Assembly: GCA_963725615.1 (NCBI GenBank)
Contig: CAVRZO010000006.1
Coordinates: 124,001-188,000 of the forward strand
Length of the DNA stretch: 64,000 nt
Reading direction: 5' to 3'
From: JAIQFF01 sp963725615
Lineage (GTDB): Bacteria; Acidobacteriota; Terriglobia; Terriglobales; Acidobacteriaceae
Under the pieces are notes generated by a model. The model was given only the letters and a program-made list of their open reading frames with translations, had not been told where the DNA came from and did no database searches. The position numbers and the translations under genes were made by a program. Shown here in pieces: positions 8,675 to 17,950 of the stretch (its first letter is position 1; every line of letters begins with the position of its first letter).

Positions 8675-8712
8675 TATTGTCTGCGATCTCTCGTAATGCT
8701 TCTCCGAACTGG

Positions 8713-8910
8713 AGGGTGCCCCACCCTCGTCGCGCACTTTGCGACAGGGTGGGTGCGAACAGCGTTTCTGAGGCCGACGAGGATCGGAGCGTTTATCCAT
8801 GTGTGATAACGCGCGCTGGCAAGCCTGAAGCGGCGTAGCATCACAAAGACTCTGGGACGGCGGACACGCTCCCACCTTTTCGCCCAATGCGCGAAGAGGG
8901 TGGGCACCCT
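8713..8910. repeat. MITE-like element with inverted gggtgccc ends
   Basis: The left end reads agggtgccccaccct and contains the hairpin ccctcgtcgcgcactttgcg; the right end is its inverse, agggtgggcaccct. Elements with the same ends lie at 12962-13108 and 62339-62485. It fills the space between DUF3052 and the antiporter and has no gene. Confidence 0.75.
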
Positions 8911-8944
8911 CGAGGTCAAGGGAAGCTAACCAGGCCGTTGGCAC

Positions 8945-10168
8945 GTGAACACAGAACAACTCATACTCTCCGTCGGAACCATCCTGCTGGCAGCTCGCGC
9001 CGTGGGATGGATCTTCCAGCGCATCGGCCAACCCCGCGTAGTCGGGGAGATGACAGCCGGCATCATCCTTGGCCCTTCTCTTTTTGGACGGTTCTTTCCC
9101 GGCGCCTTCGCCAATATCTTTGCTTCGTCTTCCTTGCCGGTTCTCACGGCCTTAAGCCAGCTTGGACTTCTGCTCTTCATGTTCGTGGTCGGCCTTGAGG
9201 TTGATCTCAAACGCATCGTTAAGCAACGTACCGCTGTAGTGCTGATCAGCAATGTCAGCATCCTGCTGCCTCTTGCTTTGGGCATCGGACTGGCAACGGC
9301 GCTCTATCCGCAGTTTGCCGGGAAGCAGGTTCCGTTTTCCTCCTTCGCTCTCTTCATGGGAACCGCGATGAGCATCACCGCCTTCCCGGTGCTGGCGCGA
9401 ATCCTGAAAGAACGTAACCTGCTGGGAACCGACCTGGGGGCCACCGCGATCTCTTGCGCGGCCATTGACGATGTAAGCGCATGGTTGTTGCTGGCCGTTC
9501 TGACCGCGACGGTGCATTCCGCTCAAAGCTGGCATCGCCTCGCGGTCACCCTGCTCCTGTTAGTAGCGTTTGTGGCTATCATGCTGTTCCCGGTCCGCCG
9601 CCTGGCAGCGCCGCTTGAATCCGTATACCGAAAGCACGGAGCGGGCGTAGAACTCATCTCTCTCCTGATTCTGATCATCTTTGTGGCGAGCTATACCACC
9701 GAAAGACTGGGAGTGCATGCCTTGTTCGGCGCGTTTGTCGCCGGGCTAGTCATGCCAAAATCTGAACCCATGATTGCCGGGATCGTGGAGCGAATCGAAT
9801 CCCTGAGTCTCGCCCTGTTGCTGCCTCTGTTCTTTGCAGTCACCGGCTTGCGGACCCGCATTGACCTGCTCACCGACCGGTCCTTATGGGGCTACACCGC
9901 GGCGATCATCGCAACCGCGGTCCTCGGCAAACTTGCAGGCGCTGCCCTCACCGCCAAGGTCACCGGGATGACGTGGACAGACTCGCTGGCCCTGGGAGTC
10001 CTGATGAACACCCGCGGACTGGTCGAACTGGTGGTCCTGAACGCGGGGCTGGATCTGGGTGTCCTCTCGCCTCCCCTGTTCACCATGATGGTGCTGATGG
10101 CATTGATCACGACTTTCATGACCACGCCGATCCTGATCGCCATGAAGATCCATCCCCGCCGGACGTGA
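8945..10168 (+). CDS. Cation:proton antiporter, CPA2 family
   Basis: A 407-residue integral membrane protein with about 12-13 hydrophobic segments, starting MNTEQLILSVGTILLAARAV and containing GQPRVVGEMTAGIILGPSLFG and the paired AAIDDVSAWLLLAVL, where the two Asp residues are the expected ion-binding site. This is the Na+/H+ exchanger domain of the CPA2 group; no C-terminal TrkA-N domain is present. It would exchange Na+ or K+ for H+ across the inner membrane, but ion choice cannot be read. Start is the GTG at 8945, directly after a repeat element. Confidence 0.88.
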   Translation: MNTEQLILSVGTILLAARAVGWIFQRIGQPRVVGEMTAGIILGPSLFGRFFPGAFANIFASSSLPVLTALSQLGLLLFMFVVGLEVDLKRIVKQRTAVVLISNVSILLPLALGIGLATALYPQFAGKQVPFSSFALFMGTAMSITAFPVLARILKERNLLGTDLGATAISCAAIDDVSAWLLLAVLTATVHSAQSWHRLAVTLLLLVAFVAIMLFPVRRLAAPLESVYRKHGAGVELISLLILIIFVASYTTERLGVHALFGAFVAGLVMPKSEPMIAGIVERIESLSLALLLPLFFAVTGLRTRIDLLTDRSLWGYTAAIIATAVLGKLAGAALTAKVTGMTWTDSLALGVLMNTRGLVELVVLNAGLDLGVLSPPLFTMMVLMALITTFMTTPILIAMKIHPRRT

Positions 10169-10297
10169 CAACGTAGGCTATCCATACGAATGACTTAACC
10201 CGCTGTCCGAGAACGTCTTCCATCGTGCATCTTTTTCACCTCCTTGCCCGTATATCCGGGTAGCATGAACGCCCTAGCTTATTGCTTCGTGAATGTG

Positions 10298-10858
10298 ATG
10301 GAATCCGAGGCCAGCGCAATCGCTCGCGGTCTCCGCCGGCGTGATCCGGACTTACTAGACCGTCTCATCGAGCAGTATCAGCATCGCCTTCTTCGATATT
10401 TGATCTACCTGTCAGGCAATCGTGAACTGGCAGAGGATCTCTTCCAGGAAACCTGGATTCGCGTGCTGGAACGCGGCCATCAGTACGACGGCCGGCACGA
10501 ATTCAGCACATGGCTTTACGCGGTGGCGAGGAATCTGACCATTGATTATTTGCGGAAGAACCATCCGGTCAGCCTGGACGGTTTGATGGAGAACGAGGAG
10601 CATGCGCCGCTCGAACCGGCCGACACCCAGCCCATGGCGTGGGAAGTCGTGCAGCAACACGAGCAAGCCGAGCGCATCGGCGCGGCCCTGGTGAGCATCC
10701 CGGCGGAATATCGCGAGACCGTGGTGCTCCGTTTTCAGGAGGGACTGGCTTTGGACGAAATTGCCGCCGTGACCGGGGCGCCCGTGGGCACGGTGAAGTC
10801 GCGGCTGTATCGCGGATTGAACATGCTGATGTCACGGCTAAAGGGAGCGCAGGCATGA
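10298..10858 (+). CDS. ECF-type RNA polymerase sigma factor
   Basis: A 186-residue sigma-70 family protein with only regions 2 and 4. Region 2 (about 10-85) includes LAEDLFQETWIRVLERG and TWLYAVARNLTIDYLRK; region 4 (about 128-180) includes YRETVVLRFQEGLALDEIAA and PVGTVKSRLYRG. It would direct RNA polymerase to a specific regulon under control of the membrane anti-sigma factor encoded next. The start is uncertain: ATG 10298 gives the usual short lead into region 2, while ATG 10265 and TTG 10244 are in frame upstream. Stop and next start overlap (ATGA). Confidence 0.9.
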   Translation: MESEASAIARGLRRRDPDLLDRLIEQYQHRLLRYLIYLSGNRELAEDLFQETWIRVLERGHQYDGRHEFSTWLYAVARNLTIDYLRKNHPVSLDGLMENEEHAPLEPADTQPMAWEVVQQHEQAERIGAALVSIPAEYRETVVLRFQEGLALDEIAAVTGAPVGTVKSRLYRGLNMLMSRLKGAQA

Positions 10859-11328
10859 CGCGGAGTACACATGACGAGGCACGGGAAATGATCGCTCTCG
10901 GTGAAGGCCTCCGGGAGGCACAGCAGTTCTGGCTGCGGGCCCACCTCGATGAATGTGAAGCGTGCCGTCACTATGCAGAAGAGGTAAACAGCGTAGTTCG
11001 TACTTTGCGTTCGCTGCCGATCGCCGCCGACGCCCGCTTGGTGCACGCTACGCAGATACGGGTCCGCTTCCACGCCAGCCGGCTTCGGGAGACGCGGGAA
11101 CGCATGTGGCTGGTCGGGATGGCCTGTCTGGGCGTGGGTTTTTCTGCAACGCTCACCCTCCCCCTTTTTTGGCGACTCTTTGCCTGGATGGGCGAACGGG
11201 CCGGAATCTCGACCCTGGTTTGGCAAACCGGCTTCATGCTTTTCTTCATCGCGCCCGCGCTGGTGGTGAGTGTGCTGCTGGTGGCTCGCGGCACACACCT
11301 CACGAACAACGGCGAGCAATCGCAGTAA
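10855..11328 (+). CDS. Membrane anti-sigma factor with zinc-finger motif
   Basis: The start codon overlaps the sigma-factor stop (ATGA), a sign of translational coupling. The 157-residue protein begins with a short cytoplasmic domain that holds the ZAS zinc motif HLDECEAC (H-x3-C-x2-C), which in this family clamps an ECF sigma factor. Two hydrophobic segments follow (about 90-112 and 122-145), placing the rest in the membrane with almost no periplasmic domain. Any signal is therefore probably sensed in or near the membrane, or relayed by a partner such as the next gene product. Confidence 0.85.
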   Translation: MTRSTHDEAREMIALGEGLREAQQFWLRAHLDECEACRHYAEEVNSVVRTLRSLPIAADARLVHATQIRVRFHASRLRETRERMWLVGMACLGVGFSATLTLPLFWRLFAWMGERAGISTLVWQTGFMLFFIAPALVVSVLLVARGTHLTNNGEQSQ

Positions 11329-11353
11329 GGGTAGTGACAAGGCGGACAAATTT

Positions 11354-11887
11354 ATGCAAGTAAGAAACGAACCTCAAACTGGATTCGCTGCGGAAATCAA
11401 GGTTGTTCCGCTGTGGGCATGGGTGCTCGCCGGAATCGTATTCGTCGCCGCGCAGGTTTTCTTCAACGTCGTGGTGGCCCGGCACGCGGGCGGGCCGCCG
11501 GCCTGGGCAAGACCATTGCTTGGGCTACTGGCCGGTATTGGTGGGGGCTGCTTTCTGCTGCTCATCGGCTACATAAACCGCGACGCGAAACGACGCGGGA
11601 TGAGCCCTACGCTTTGGACAGTTATGGCCCTTATTATTCCCAATGCTCTGGGCATCATTCTTTACTTCCTCCTGCGGCAGCCGCGCAGCAGCGCCTGCCC
11701 GCAATGTGGAAATGCCGTCCAGCCCGGATTCAACTTCTGCCCTCGCTGCAGCTACAAACTGAGTCCGAACTGTCCGCAATGCCAGCGCGTGGTTGGCGTA
11801 AATGATGTCTATTGTCCGTACTGTGCAACTCCACTGCGCAATCAAGCTGCTCCGGCCTCTGGGTTCCCAACCAAGCTTCCCAGTTAA
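11354..11887 (+). CDS. Membrane protein with C-terminal double zinc ribbon
   Basis: A 177-residue protein with three hydrophobic segments (about 20-42, 52-72, 85-105) and a C-terminal cytoplasmic tail with four Cys pairs: CPQC, CPRC, CPQC, CPYC, which is a double zinc ribbon. It starts 25 bases after the anti-sigma factor and is likely the third gene of that operon. A role in the sigma/anti-sigma pathway is inference from position; the zinc ribbons could bind protein or nucleic acid. ATG 11354 is the first start outside the upstream gene. Confidence 0.8.
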   Translation: MQVRNEPQTGFAAEIKVVPLWAWVLAGIVFVAAQVFFNVVVARHAGGPPAWARPLLGLLAGIGGGCFLLLIGYINRDAKRRGMSPTLWTVMALIIPNALGIILYFLLRQPRSSACPQCGNAVQPGFNFCPRCSYKLSPNCPQCQRVVGVNDVYCPYCATPLRNQAAPASGFPTKLPS

Positions 11888-11922
11888 CACCTCAACGATG
11901 GCGTGGAACAGGCCGGCAGCAT

Positions 11923-12936
11923 TCAGTGGCAACTGCAATGCTCAGGCGGCTGGCTGGAGAGCAGGATCATGGCCTCCAGCGTTCTCGCCCGCTGTTCATC
12001 CCTGAGAATCAGGTAGCGGTGATTTCCAGCCGGAGACGGCTCGAAGTGCGAACTGCCATCGGTCAGAACGGTGATGGTTCCGGGCGGTGAGAGCGAGAAA
12101 TATTTATTGTCGGGACGGACCGCAAAAAGCACTGCCGTCAGGTCCCACGTCGGGCGGTCGTAAGGCATTTTCATGTAGGACCGATAGGCCTCGGCTACAG
12201 GATGATCCTGCACGTACGCGAAGTCGTGCTCGATGTTCGCTGCGGGGAACGGCAGGGCGACGCCGATTTCGAACCCGCTGACCACAATCGGAGTCGGCCA
12301 ATCATGAAAGAGTTTGACCGCTGCAGGCACATCCTTCGCCAGGTTGAACTCTGGCTGTCCGTTGGCGAAATTCCCCGCCATTACCGACAACAGGCGAACT
12401 TTCCTACGGACAAGCGCAGGTCCATCATCCGGACTGGCCGCATCAGGCTTCGTCTCCAGCAGCCGGGCCAGGTTGGTGCTGAAGCCGACCTGGACGACTA
12501 CGACACTCCCGTCCTTCTGTTTTGCCAGGGTCTGGCGGAGCAAAGAAGCCGCTTCCGGCGCCTGGGTGCCATCCAGAATTCGGTGAGCGTAGACGAAACT
12601 ACCGTCCGCGCGCCTCCGCTCACTGGGAATCTGGATCATCGGATTCGACTCCGGCGTTTTTCCGTTTCGCACCATGCCGATTGGGATCTCAGGACGTCCG
12701 TAGAAGGTATTCACCAGATCGACGTAGGGCGCCGCCCATTTGTTGTCCTTGGTGATGGTCACCGCGAGCAGATTGACCTCATGACGATTCTGGAAAGCGT
12801 GCAGCATCGCGAGGGCGAGCGCGTCATCAACGTCGTTGCCCATATCGGTGTCGAAAATGATGCCGGTAGGATTTTGCCCGAAAACAATAGAAGAGAATGC
12901 AATCACCAGGCTGAAAACCAGAATGCCAGTCTTCAT
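11923..12936 (-). CDS. Secreted nucleoside hydrolase-like protein
   Basis: A 337-residue protein with a signal peptide (1-20) and the inosine/uridine-preferring nucleoside hydrolase fold. The calcium/ribose-binding motif FDTDMGNDVDDALAL near residue 28 is intact. These enzymes cleave the N-glycosidic bond of ribonucleosides; here the enzyme is exported, so it would act on external nucleosides or a related sugar conjugate. Good ribosome-binding site gggaga eight bases before the ATG. It converges with the zinc-ribbon gene (gap 35 bases). Confidence 0.85.
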   Translation of the reverse strand: MKTGILVFSLVIAFSSIVFGQNPTGIIFDTDMGNDVDDALALAMLHAFQNRHEVNLLAVTITKDNKWAAPYVDLVNTFYGRPEIPIGMVRNGKTPESNPMIQIPSERRRADGSFVYAHRILDGTQAPEAASLLRQTLAKQKDGSVVVVQVGFSTNLARLLETKPDAASPDDGPALVRRKVRLLSVMAGNFANGQPEFNLAKDVPAAVKLFHDWPTPIVVSGFEIGVALPFPAANIEHDFAYVQDHPVAEAYRSYMKMPYDRPTWDLTAVLFAVRPDNKYFSLSPPGTITVLTDGSSHFEPSPAGNHRYLILRDEQRARTLEAMILLSSQPPEHCSCH

Positions 12937-12961
12937 GGATCTGTTTCTCCCACCAAACCCG

Positions 12962-13108
12962 AGGGTGCCCCATCCTAATTTCGCGTTCTTTGCGAAATTA
13001 GGGTGGGTGTCCCATCTTCACCCAACCATCTGTACGAAATCAGAGAATGCCCCTGCCCCAGGCGTCCGTGGCATCCCCCCTTGCAAAGAACGCAAGGATG
13101 GGGCACCC
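12962..13108. repeat. MITE-like element with inverted gggtgccc ends
   Basis: Begins agggtgccccatcct and ends aggatggggcaccc, an inverted pair. Inside the left part is a perfect 11-bp hairpin (cctaatttcgc 12974-12984 with gcgaaattagg 12992-13002). Same family as 8713-8910 and 62339-62485. No gene. Confidence 0.75.
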
Positions 13109-13130
13109 GCACCCGGCTAAGTGCCAGTTC

Positions 13131-14216
13131 CTAGTCTTTCCTCGGCACCGCATAATATCCGGTGCGGGCCTGGATCTTGTAGTCTTTCTTGGGGGTATGG
13201 ATTTCCACTTTGCGGAAGGTGCCGTCCAGTGCGGCGTTCGAGGGAGTATATCCGATGTTGTACTGGCTGCGCAGCTCCTGCGCGATCTGGTCGAAGGCTT
13301 CTTTCAGCTTGTCCGCCTTGTTGCCTACGTCGATGACCCGGCCTCCGGTCTCGGTCGCCAGCTTCCTCATCTCGCGATCGCCGGAGTACCCACCGAAACC
13401 GTAAAAGCCGCGATCGGCGATCAGCAGAACGTAGCAGATGGAATCGGCCTTCTGTGCGGCCTCAATCGCATCGTTGATCTTGAGCTGACTGCCCTGATCT
13501 TCTCCGTCCGTGAGCAGGATCATCGCCTTCCGTCCTACTTCTTTGGCGAGCTGGTCGTGGGCGGCCAGATAGACGGTGTCGTAGAGCACCGTCCCTTTGG
13601 GATTGGAACTGCACGGCAAGGGTCCGCCGCCTTGTCCCGGGAGACCACCGCAGCTGGAAGGAGGCGCATTGATCCGGGCGCTGTTGAGGGCCTCTCGCAG
13701 GCGGCGGGACGAGTTGGTGAAATCCTGTAGCAGGTTGGAATCGACGTCGAAGCTGATGACAAACGCCATGTCCTTGGGGCGCAGGATCTCAGCCAGGAAG
13801 TTGCCCCCAACCTCTTTCTCGATCTCCAGCACCCTTTGCTGGCTGCCGCTGGAATCGATCAGGATGCCCAGGGTCAGGGGCAGGTCAGACTCGGCCGCGA
13901 AGTACTTGATGGACTCAGGTTTGCCGTCTTCGAGGAGCTGGAAATCGTTCCTGGTCAGGCTGGGAATTAGCCCGCCCTTCTTGTCTTTAACGTTAAAAAA
14001 GAGCTGGACGACGTTGACGTTGACCTTCAGGGTGCTGACGGACTGGTCCCGCTGCTCGGGCTGGTTCTCCTGGGTCTGGCTGTCGGAATCTGGGGTGCCA
14101 GCAAGGTGAGGAAGCGCCTGGCCAAAGGCCGAACTCGCGGACAGGAGGCTGGCGGCGGTTACGGCGGTCGCCAAAATGGGCATTGCAAACGCCTGCAACC
14201 TGCGGACTATCGGCAT
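13131..14216 (-). CDS. Secreted VWA-domain protein (VWFA-related Acidobacterial type)
   Basis: A 361-residue exported protein with a signal peptide (MPIVRRLQAFAMPILATAV...), a linker, the beta-rich entry domain (VVQLFFNVKDKKGGLIPSLT), a VWA domain with intact metal site DSSGS, and the family ending QARTGYYAVPRKD. The ATG at 14216 is chosen because gggag lies nine bases upstream; an in-frame GTG at 14234 is less likely. It is divergent from a relative at 14330. Unlike the other two it has a Gly/Pro/Cys loop (PPSSCGGLPGQGGGPLPC) inside the VWA domain. Confidence 0.85.
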   Translation of the reverse strand: MPIVRRLQAFAMPILATAVTAASLLSASSAFGQALPHLAGTPDSDSQTQENQPEQRDQSVSTLKVNVNVVQLFFNVKDKKGGLIPSLTRNDFQLLEDGKPESIKYFAAESDLPLTLGILIDSSGSQQRVLEIEKEVGGNFLAEILRPKDMAFVISFDVDSNLLQDFTNSSRRLREALNSARINAPPSSCGGLPGQGGGPLPCSSNPKGTVLYDTVYLAAHDQLAKEVGRKAMILLTDGEDQGSQLKINDAIEAAQKADSICYVLLIADRGFYGFGGYSGDREMRKLATETGGRVIDVGNKADKLKEAFDQIAQELRSQYNIGYTPSNAALDGTFRKVEIHTPKKDYKIQARTGYYAVPRKD

Positions 14217-14329
14217 CCAGATATTCTCCCGCACTTTTTGTTAGTCTATTCCATCAGGGTTAGATGCACGAAATTAGAGGCTTCAGCATCCCAAATATTG
14301 GCAGCAGCCGTCTGGCGGAGAGGTCACCC

Positions 14330-15700
14330 GTGTTTTCCTTGATTGGCAGAGCGAGGATTGATAGAGCGGCGATTGGTAGAGCGGCGAAGGCCCTTGCGGC
14401 GGCGGTGGCGGCCCTTTGCCTGCTCTCCGGGACGATGGCCGCCCAGCAGCAGCAATCGAAGCAGAACATTCCGGATGCGCCCTCGGCTTCGCGGCCTTTT
14501 CCCAGTATCCCGCCGACCGGCAGCGGCCAGCCGGACGAGGCCTCGCCGGATCAGGCCGCTCCCACTCAGGCTCCGTTGCCGGCGAACCAGGCGCCGCCCA
14601 CCAGTTCCACTCCCGCGGAAGACCCCGTTTATGCGCCCGGGGTCTCGCCTGTACCCCCGTTCAAGGTCACGACCGTCCCCGCGGGCGGCGCCACTGGCGA
14701 CCGCGGTCCCGGCAGTGAAGAGCTCTACAAGATTGTAGCCAACGTCAACCAGGTGCTGGTTCCGGTTATGGTGAAGGACGATTCCGGACGCCTGGTCAAC
14801 GGGTTGTTATCCAGAGATTTTTCGGTTTTTGAGGACGGTAAGAAGGTGACCCTGAATTTCTTTACCACGGACCCATTCGCGCTGTCGGCGGCCGTGATTC
14901 TCGACACGGGAATGCCCGATGTTGCGCTGCAGAAGGTGAATCAGACCTTCGCCGCGCTGGAGGGAGCATTCAGTCAGTTTGATGAAGTCTCTCTCTATAC
15001 TTACAGCACCAGCGTCACCAAGGTGACCGACTTTGCCGCGGTAAACCGGAGATTGACCGCGGCACTGGATAGCCTCAAGACCGTGACCGGAAGCAATAAC
15101 GGACCTCCCGTAGTCAGCGGGCCGATGGGGCCGCAAGGGCCGATCATCAACGGCGTCCCCGTCGATGCCGGCGCGCCCCGCACCATCAATCCACCCAAAG
15201 AGGTTCACGTGCTGAATGATGCCCTGGTGACCGCGGCGGTGGACCTGCGCAAACGCGACCGGGCCCGCCGGAAAGTTATTTTTATTATTACGGACGGCCG
15301 CGAATACGGCAGCAATGCCAGCTACAGCGACACCTTGAAGGTCCTGCTGTCCACCGGAATCCAGGTATACGGGGTGGCCGTGGAGAGTTCGGCCATACCG
15401 GTATATGGCGCGTTGCAAAAGCTGCACGTCCCTCTCACCGGCTCGCGATTGGGCTACAGCAACATCCTGCCGCAATATGCCAACGCCACGGGAGGCGAGA
15501 TCTTCTCCGGCTTTTCCCGCGACGCCATCGAGACCACCTACGCCCGCACTCTGGGCGATGCCCGCAATCAGTACACGCTGGGATATCTGACCCACTCCAC
15601 ACCCAGCAGCACGCACCGCGAAATCGAAGTGCGGGTCGCTCGCCCCGACCTGAAGGTGACCGCCAAGGAAGGCTACTACCCGGTTGGGTTGGCGCGCTGA
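14330..15700 (+). CDS. Secreted VWA-like protein with degenerate metal site
   Basis: A 456-residue exported protein of the same family as its divergent neighbour: signal sequence, Pro/Gln-rich linker, entry domain (VNQVLVPVMVKDDSGRLV), VWA-like domain, and the ending VTAKEGYYPVGLAR. The metal-site loop reads LDTGMP where DxSxS is expected, so divalent-metal binding is doubtful. The GTG at 14330 is chosen because ggagagg lies six bases upstream; an ATG at 14264 in the same frame would leave an unlikely N-terminal extension. The signal region contains a 15-bp tandem repeat (14341-14385). Confidence 0.82.
   Translation: MFSLIGRARIDRAAIGRAAKALAAAVAALCLLSGTMAAQQQQSKQNIPDAPSASRPFPSIPPTGSGQPDEASPDQAAPTQAPLPANQAPPTSSTPAEDPVYAPGVSPVPPFKVTTVPAGGATGDRGPGSEELYKIVANVNQVLVPVMVKDDSGRLVNGLLSRDFSVFEDGKKVTLNFFTTDPFALSAAVILDTGMPDVALQKVNQTFAALEGAFSQFDEVSLYTYSTSVTKVTDFAAVNRRLTAALDSLKTVTGSNNGPPVVSGPMGPQGPIINGVPVDAGAPRTINPPKEVHVLNDALVTAAVDLRKRDRARRKVIFIITDGREYGSNASYSDTLKVLLSTGIQVYGVAVESSAIPVYGALQKLHVPLTGSRLGYSNILPQYANATGGEIFSGFSRDAIETTYARTLGDARNQYTLGYLTHSTPSSTHREIEVRVARPDLKVTAKEGYYPVGLAR
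14341..14385 (+). repeat. Three imperfect 15-bp tandem copies inside a signal-peptide coding region
   Basis: The copies gattggcagagcgag, gattgatagagcggc and gattggtagagcggc follow each other without gaps and stay in frame, adding Arg and Ala to the charged N-region of the VWA precursor. Confidence 0.8.
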
Positions 15701-16188
15701 CCCGTGGATTTGGGATTGCGGATCGCGGATTGCAGATTTCGAGTCTGCGGTGATCACGCACGATTCCGTTCCGTGCAAGAGCGGCCCCTTTCAGGGTCGC
15801 GTTCCCGGCGCTCTCCGCGACGGCCTTTAGGCTCAGTGGCGCCCACTGGGGCTGAAGCCCCACATGTTTCTCGGGCGACAACGCGGCGCTTGAAGCGCCG
15901 CTCTTCCACGGATTATCGAGGCCTTCGCGGCTCCGAACTCACAATCACCTCACCTCTCGACTGGTTCCTGGCCACCGCTCACTCGACCGAGCCTCTACCC
16001 GCTGCCAATTTAAATCCGCAATTCGCTCCAGCCTGCGTCGTTTGCGCTCCTTTACGGGACGGTGTTCCACAAGTAACCTGAGTAACCTGCGTTGACGCTC
16101 AGCCGTGTGATATAAAACCAGCAGTATCAAGCCCAAATTTTAACCGGGGATAGGTTTGCGTCCAGGCCGACGCCGTCACCGGTTTCGA
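15701..16188. repeat. Intergenic stretch with several dispersed hairpin repeats, no gene
   Basis: It opens with a simple repeat of 'ggattgcggatc' type (15707-15735), then has short palindromes such as ggggctgaagcccc (15848-15861) and gcggcgcttgaagcgccgc (15884-15902). The last 120 bases before mglA look unstructured. Open frames here have no coding character. Confidence 0.6.
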
Positions 16189-16196
16189 GGGAAGTC

Positions 16197-16784
<588 letters not shown>

Positions 16785-16794
16785 GATTCAATGT

Positions 16795-16996
16795 AGACGC
16801 GAGCGTCCCGCTCGAGCCCTTTGCGAATTGGCACGAACCACGAGGGGACAGCCGCCCACGGCTGTCCAGTCGAGCGAAGCTCGACAGGTCTTTGCTCCCA
16901 CAAGAAATCGCGGAGCGTCGCTCCGCCGGACAGCCGAGGCGGCTGTCCCCACGTGGCTGGTAGCGCTGCCCTAGCAGCGGGACGCTCGCGCCTACA
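16795..16996. repeat. Cluster of short palindromic repeats between mglA and the methyltransferase
   Basis: Several palindromes with related sequences are packed here: gcgagcgtcccgctcg, ggacagccgcccacggctgtcc (one arm pair, 16845-16866), gtcgagcgaagctcgac, cggagcgtcgctccg and ggacagccgaggcggctgtcc-like (16931-16949). No gene. Confidence 0.65.
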
Positions 16997-17002
16997 TATT
17001 TC

Positions 17003-17785
17003 TCACTTGTATTTTGGGTCGAACATCGGCTTCATATCGCCCCGTTTGGCCGTGACGATCAGTTCTGTCCCAAACTGCCCGCCTTGATTGACTCCAAACA
17101 GTCGATGCCGGAGCCGGTTGTGCGCCAGAAGCGGCCAACGCAGAAGGGCGCCCACTCGCTGTTTGAGGGTCGGGTGATTCTGCGGCAGATTGTGGAATGT
17201 GATGTCATCGAAGCCGCAGATATCAAGCAGCGATTTCAAATTGGATCCGGCGAACCCATATTCGTGGGCGAGTGTGACATAAAGGCTTGAGTTCGGGGTC
17301 GGCCCCTCCATGTTCGGGGTGCGCAAGAACAGCACGCCATCTTTCTTCAGCGCGCGAAAGATGGCATCGACCACCCATAGCAGAGAGTACTTGGGTATGT
17401 GCTCGATGACGTGAGACATGTGGATGAAGTCGTACTCTCCCGGCCGCGGACTGAGGAAGTCGCCGATATCGCTTTCAATCTCATGTAACTGGATCGCGCC
17501 CTTCGCCCAATCAAGGATGTGCGCTTTGTTCGCAATGCCGAAATCGGCGCCCGAGATGTTTGTATATCCTAGCTTTACACACGCCGCGATAAACCAACCG
17601 CCTCCGAATCCGATATCCAGAATCGCCGCATCTTTTCGGTTCGGCAGAAGGGGCGCGTATTCAGAAACCGCCAGCAGAACCCGCGAGTCATTCCGGATTT
17701 CCGCGAACGAAGGTTTTGGCGGCTCGGACGAATGTCTCAGAGACATCCTCCGATAAACCTCGGCGACGAAGGCATTCGGTTCCAT
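17003..17785 (-). CDS. Class I SAM-dependent methyltransferase
   Basis: A 260-residue soluble protein with SAM-binding motif I ILDIGFGGGWF (about residue 55) and HMSHVIEHIPKYSLL downstream, the pattern of the methyltransf_23 type that often modifies sugars, lipids or small molecules in polysaccharide clusters. No neighbour tells the substrate. It is flanked by repeats and is divergent from the kinase gene. No clear ribosome-binding site. Confidence 0.8.
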   Translation of the reverse strand: MEPNAFVAEVYRRMSLRHSSEPPKPSFAEIRNDSRVLLAVSEYAPLLPNRKDAAILDIGFGGGWFIAACVKLGYTNISGADFGIANKAHILDWAKGAIQLHEIESDIGDFLSPRPGEYDFIHMSHVIEHIPKYSLLWVVDAIFRALKKDGVLFLRTPNMEGPTPNSSLYVTLAHEYGFAGSNLKSLLDICGFDDITFHNLPQNHPTLKQRVGALLRWPLLAHNRLRHRLFGVNQGGQFGTELIVTAKRGDMKPMFDPKYK

Positions 17786-17950
17786 ATTGAAGATGAGTTC
17801 TAAAGTTAGTTGCCAGTCCGGCAGTCGTCAACCGAGTTCCCCAGGCCGCGAGGGTCTGACGGCGGAGGTCCGACGCCTGCCTGCCGCCGGCGCATTGACT
17901 TTGCCTTCACATCCCGCCTAACATTGCCGCAATTCCATCATGGGACAGAC

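Noticed and set aside
12202..12978. Long open frame on the plus strand opposite the nucleoside hydrolase
   Set aside because: It mirrors the codon pattern of the real minus-strand gene, has no ribosome-binding site and no recognisable domain.
15704..16081. 125-codon frame before mglA
   Set aside because: It runs through simple repeats and palindromes and has no coding character.
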